Position numbers and translations under genes: made by a program
In this document: positions 61,401 through 64,000 of the stretch, in pieces
How positions within the stretch are numbered: position 1 is the first letter of the stretch
Layout of the letters: every line of letters begins with the position of its first letter
The notes under the pieces: model-generated
Database searches by the model: none
What the model saw: only the letters and a program-made list of their open reading frames with translations
Told to the model about the DNA's origin: nothing
Assembly (NCBI RefSeq): GCF_001522545.3
Contig: NC_031769.1
Location: forward strand, 13,865,617-13,929,616
DNA length: 64,000 bases
From: Parus major
Taxonomy: Eukaryota > Chordata > Aves > Passeriformes > Paridae
Direction: 5' to 3'

Positions 61401-64000
61401 AGATGTGCTTCAGAGTCTGGGCAAGAACGGGAAAACCTGCAACTCATAGCGAGAGCGTGTGGCACTGTGCCACTCCAGAGATAGGTTGGCATAAACTGCT
61501 GTGGAACCTCTACACATCTGCTCGTGCCTGCTTCAGTGCTCTTCTGACTTGAGTAATCCATCTTAACTTGCGAGATCAGGTGAGAAATCACTCAGCAGGC
61601 TGTTATTGCTCAGCTTGTTCCACTGACACAGCTAAGAGGTGAAAGTACCATCCACAGTTGGCACCAGAGAGATAAAGGGTGCAAAGTGGGGAATTTTAGG
61701 GTCTGGAGGAGTAGAGCTGTTTCCTGGGTTTCACTAGTAGCAAACTGGTAGATGTACTTGGCTACTATAAGAAGCCACATCTTTTATTATCTTTTGCAGT
61801 GCTCTTATAAGCAGCTTGTGGACTCCAGGCTTAAAATCCTGCTCTGGAAAGCAGCAGAAGTGTATGAATAGGCAGATTGTTCAGGCCAGGACTGCTTTTT
61901 ATGAAATACTTTCTGACGTGTCTGGGTGGTTTTGGTTTTGATTATTTTTATTAAAAAGTCTTTTAAGGTTGAAGTTATCTTTTTCCTGAGATTGATGAGC
62001 TTTTTTGCAAGTGTTCAAATTTGCATCAAAATCTGGATGAAGTCCACTGTTTGTTTCAGTTTGTGCTTCTGCCTAGTTATTACTGCCATTGAATTAATAG
62101 TCATTGTTAGTTATGTACACAAAAATACATAACATATGTACGAAAAATTAAATATATATACAGAATCAACTTATATTCAGAATCTCACAGATGCAGATTG
62201 TTAAGGCTGTATGTAGTTCTGTGGGATGACCAGTTTATTATTTCTGCATAATCATTTTTCTGGACACTTACCTGGCATTAAAAGAATGCTGATGACAAGA
62301 GTTGTTTCAGTAGAAGTCTCATTCTGAATTGTGTTTGAATAGTGAATATGTAGAGAATGTTTTAAAAACTTGATGTTAAATATTTGAATATTATCTGTAA
62401 ATATTATTTTATGTTTCTGCTGTTCAAATTCTGAACTAAAATATGAACAAGCAACTACAACAAACCTAAAATCCTTCAGTATTTTGCTCTTTGCTTGTGT
62501 TAATTTCTTCAGCCAACTAATATATTCTGAAAGCATGTAAAAATAAAATCAGAATAGTTCCCCAAACTGGCTGGCTGTGTTACAGAACATTTATAGACAG
62601 TTCATCTGAGATCAGCTTAGGATGGTTGGCCTGTGACATCCTGAATTTAGGCTGGTTTAGCAGCAGAGAGCCCAGTGTCATTTTAAAGGGCAGTCAGTCT
62701 GACAGCCACCTGCCCCTTCTTACAAGGTGCTTCCTCAGCACTCCTCTGTCCATGTGGAGGTCTGGTTTTCAGTGAGGCTTACAGAAAATGGCTTTTGACA
62801 TGGAGAGGAAAGGGATGGCTCAAGATCCTGGCTTGGGATAAAGGTGAGGGAGGTCCCAGAGTGCTAGTGCAAGGTCAGAGGTTGCCGTTTTGGTGATGCT
62901 GCAGCACTGCTGGTTCTTTCAGGTGCAGTTAGCTTTCATCTAGGTTTTGGCTGCTGAAACTGTACCCTGTGTTAATGATAGCTCCTGGTGGGTGAGCTCT
63001 GCCATGTAACGACAGATGCGTTTCCGCTGAGTTTGCTGTGTGCCAGCTGCTGGCTTCCTGCAGTACCCGCAGCAACAGCCGACAACACATTTGCAATTGT
63101 TTTTTCTTAAAGAAATAGATGAGTGAGATGTTGCATTAACTGAAATTCTCTAGCTTTTTACTTAAGAACAGACTTCCTCTGTTCTGCTTTTCCTTTAACA
63201 AAAAAGCCTGGATTAAAGTAAAGTTAGCCAGATGTTGTGACAGTCATGAAGGCAGTACAGCCTCGGAAGCATCAGTTACAGTCAGCTGTGTAAGAGCTAT
63301 ATTTATATGCTTAACTAAACTTTTCGTTTCCCCTTGTGGATAAATGTGAGGTTTAAGTTGCACAAAATTAAATAGTATCTTTATGGGAGTAGTAAGCAGT
63401 GCAGAGTGTGCAGGAATTTAATACTGCAACACAAAACAGACCCCCATGTTTTCTACTAGAATGGATTAAATCATTATATGGCATTCCTAATTGTAATCTG
63501 TCTGTGATGGAAGTGCTAAACTTAGCCAAGAACTCTTGTAGGCTGGAAAAAACTATGTAATCAAGCTAAATATCCAGTTCACACTTTCTCCCACCGAAAA
63601 ATGATGTTACATTTAGACTAGAGAAGAAATTAAGTTATTATGGCAAAAACAACTCGGGATTCTAAAAGCATTTGAAAAGTATTGAAACAACAGATTCTTG
63701 AAATTGTTTTAATCACAGTCGTGTGAAGAGATGCTTGGAATAATAAAAATCCTGAAATATTTGTTACTGAAAAATGCCTACTCATAACAGCAAGATTGAG
63801 TATGGTGATAATTAAAAACTTCTGAAGAAAACGTGCTTTGAGTCAGTAAGGTTGTGATGAGCTCTTAGAAGCTTGTTTGGAAGAGTATGGAAAAGGTATA
63901 TTTTTGACAGTGACAGTTGTAAGGGGGGAAAAAATTACATATTTTTGTTATTGGAACATGTCCACATTGTATATTTTTCCTTAAACAGGAAGATTTCTAG

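Larger units (their letters stand above)
53453..64000 (+). other. Putative long first intron, continuing past the window
   Basis: From the donor at 53,453 to the window end I find no exon that I can recognise as part of a known protein. After the CpG island fades at about 54,030 the plus strand becomes T- and G-rich. T-runs of eight or more are common (for example near 56,632, 57,546, 58,219 and 58,312) while A-runs are rare, the strand asymmetry expected of a transcribed intron in this direction. Several strong acceptor-like sites occur: about 58,256, 58,331, 61,182 and 63,988. Only one makes a closed, in-frame exon candidate (58,332-58,427). No mobile element is recognised in this 10 kb. 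Confidence 0.5.

Overview
The window reads as nuclear DNA of a bird, most likely a songbird (passerine). The evidence is a set of repeats: 3' ends of CR1 retrotransposons, an avian ERVL-type long terminal repeat, and a 5'-truncated SINE whose head resembles tRNA-Ile and whose tail resembles CR1. That last structure matches the family I know as TguSINE1 from zebra finch. These family names come from recall of consensus sequences, not from a database search. No prokaryotic, phage or plasmid features are present. The open reading frames are short, overlap at random and resemble no protein I recognise, as expected for non-coding vertebrate DNA.

Layout. Positions 1 to about 52,900 are AT-rich, CpG-poor intergenic DNA with no recognisable coding exon. 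This stretch holds a CR1-type tail (about 10,405), an ERVL-like solo LTR (16,583-17,176) carrying an (AT)n expansion, a CR1 3' end (34,459-34,888), an older CR1 relic (about 36,750-36,920) and the SINE (51,816-51,932). It also holds several microsatellites, two perfect 14-bp hairpins and a few segments that look like candidate conserved regulatory DNA. The best of these is 13,170-13,760, where CpGs are retained and TCF/LEF- and homeodomain-like motifs occur. Around 52,960-54,030 a strong CpG island appears. Inside it, a Kozak-context ATG at 53,444 opens a three-codon exon (Met-Ala-Glu) that runs directly into a splice donor at 53,453. From there to the window end the sequence looks like a long T-rich first intron of a plus-strand gene. 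I cannot name the gene because only three codons are visible with confidence.

How it fits together. The simplest reading is a gene-poor upstream region, possibly with distal enhancers, leading into the CpG-island promoter and first exon of one plus-strand gene whose body lies to the right. A consensus CArG box (53,080-53,089) sits about 360 bp before the ATG, which makes SRF control worth testing. I found no convincing new biological system. The most distinctive items are the two perfect hairpins, the LTR-borne microsatellite, a possible 96-nt in-frame exon in the intron, and the candidate enhancers.
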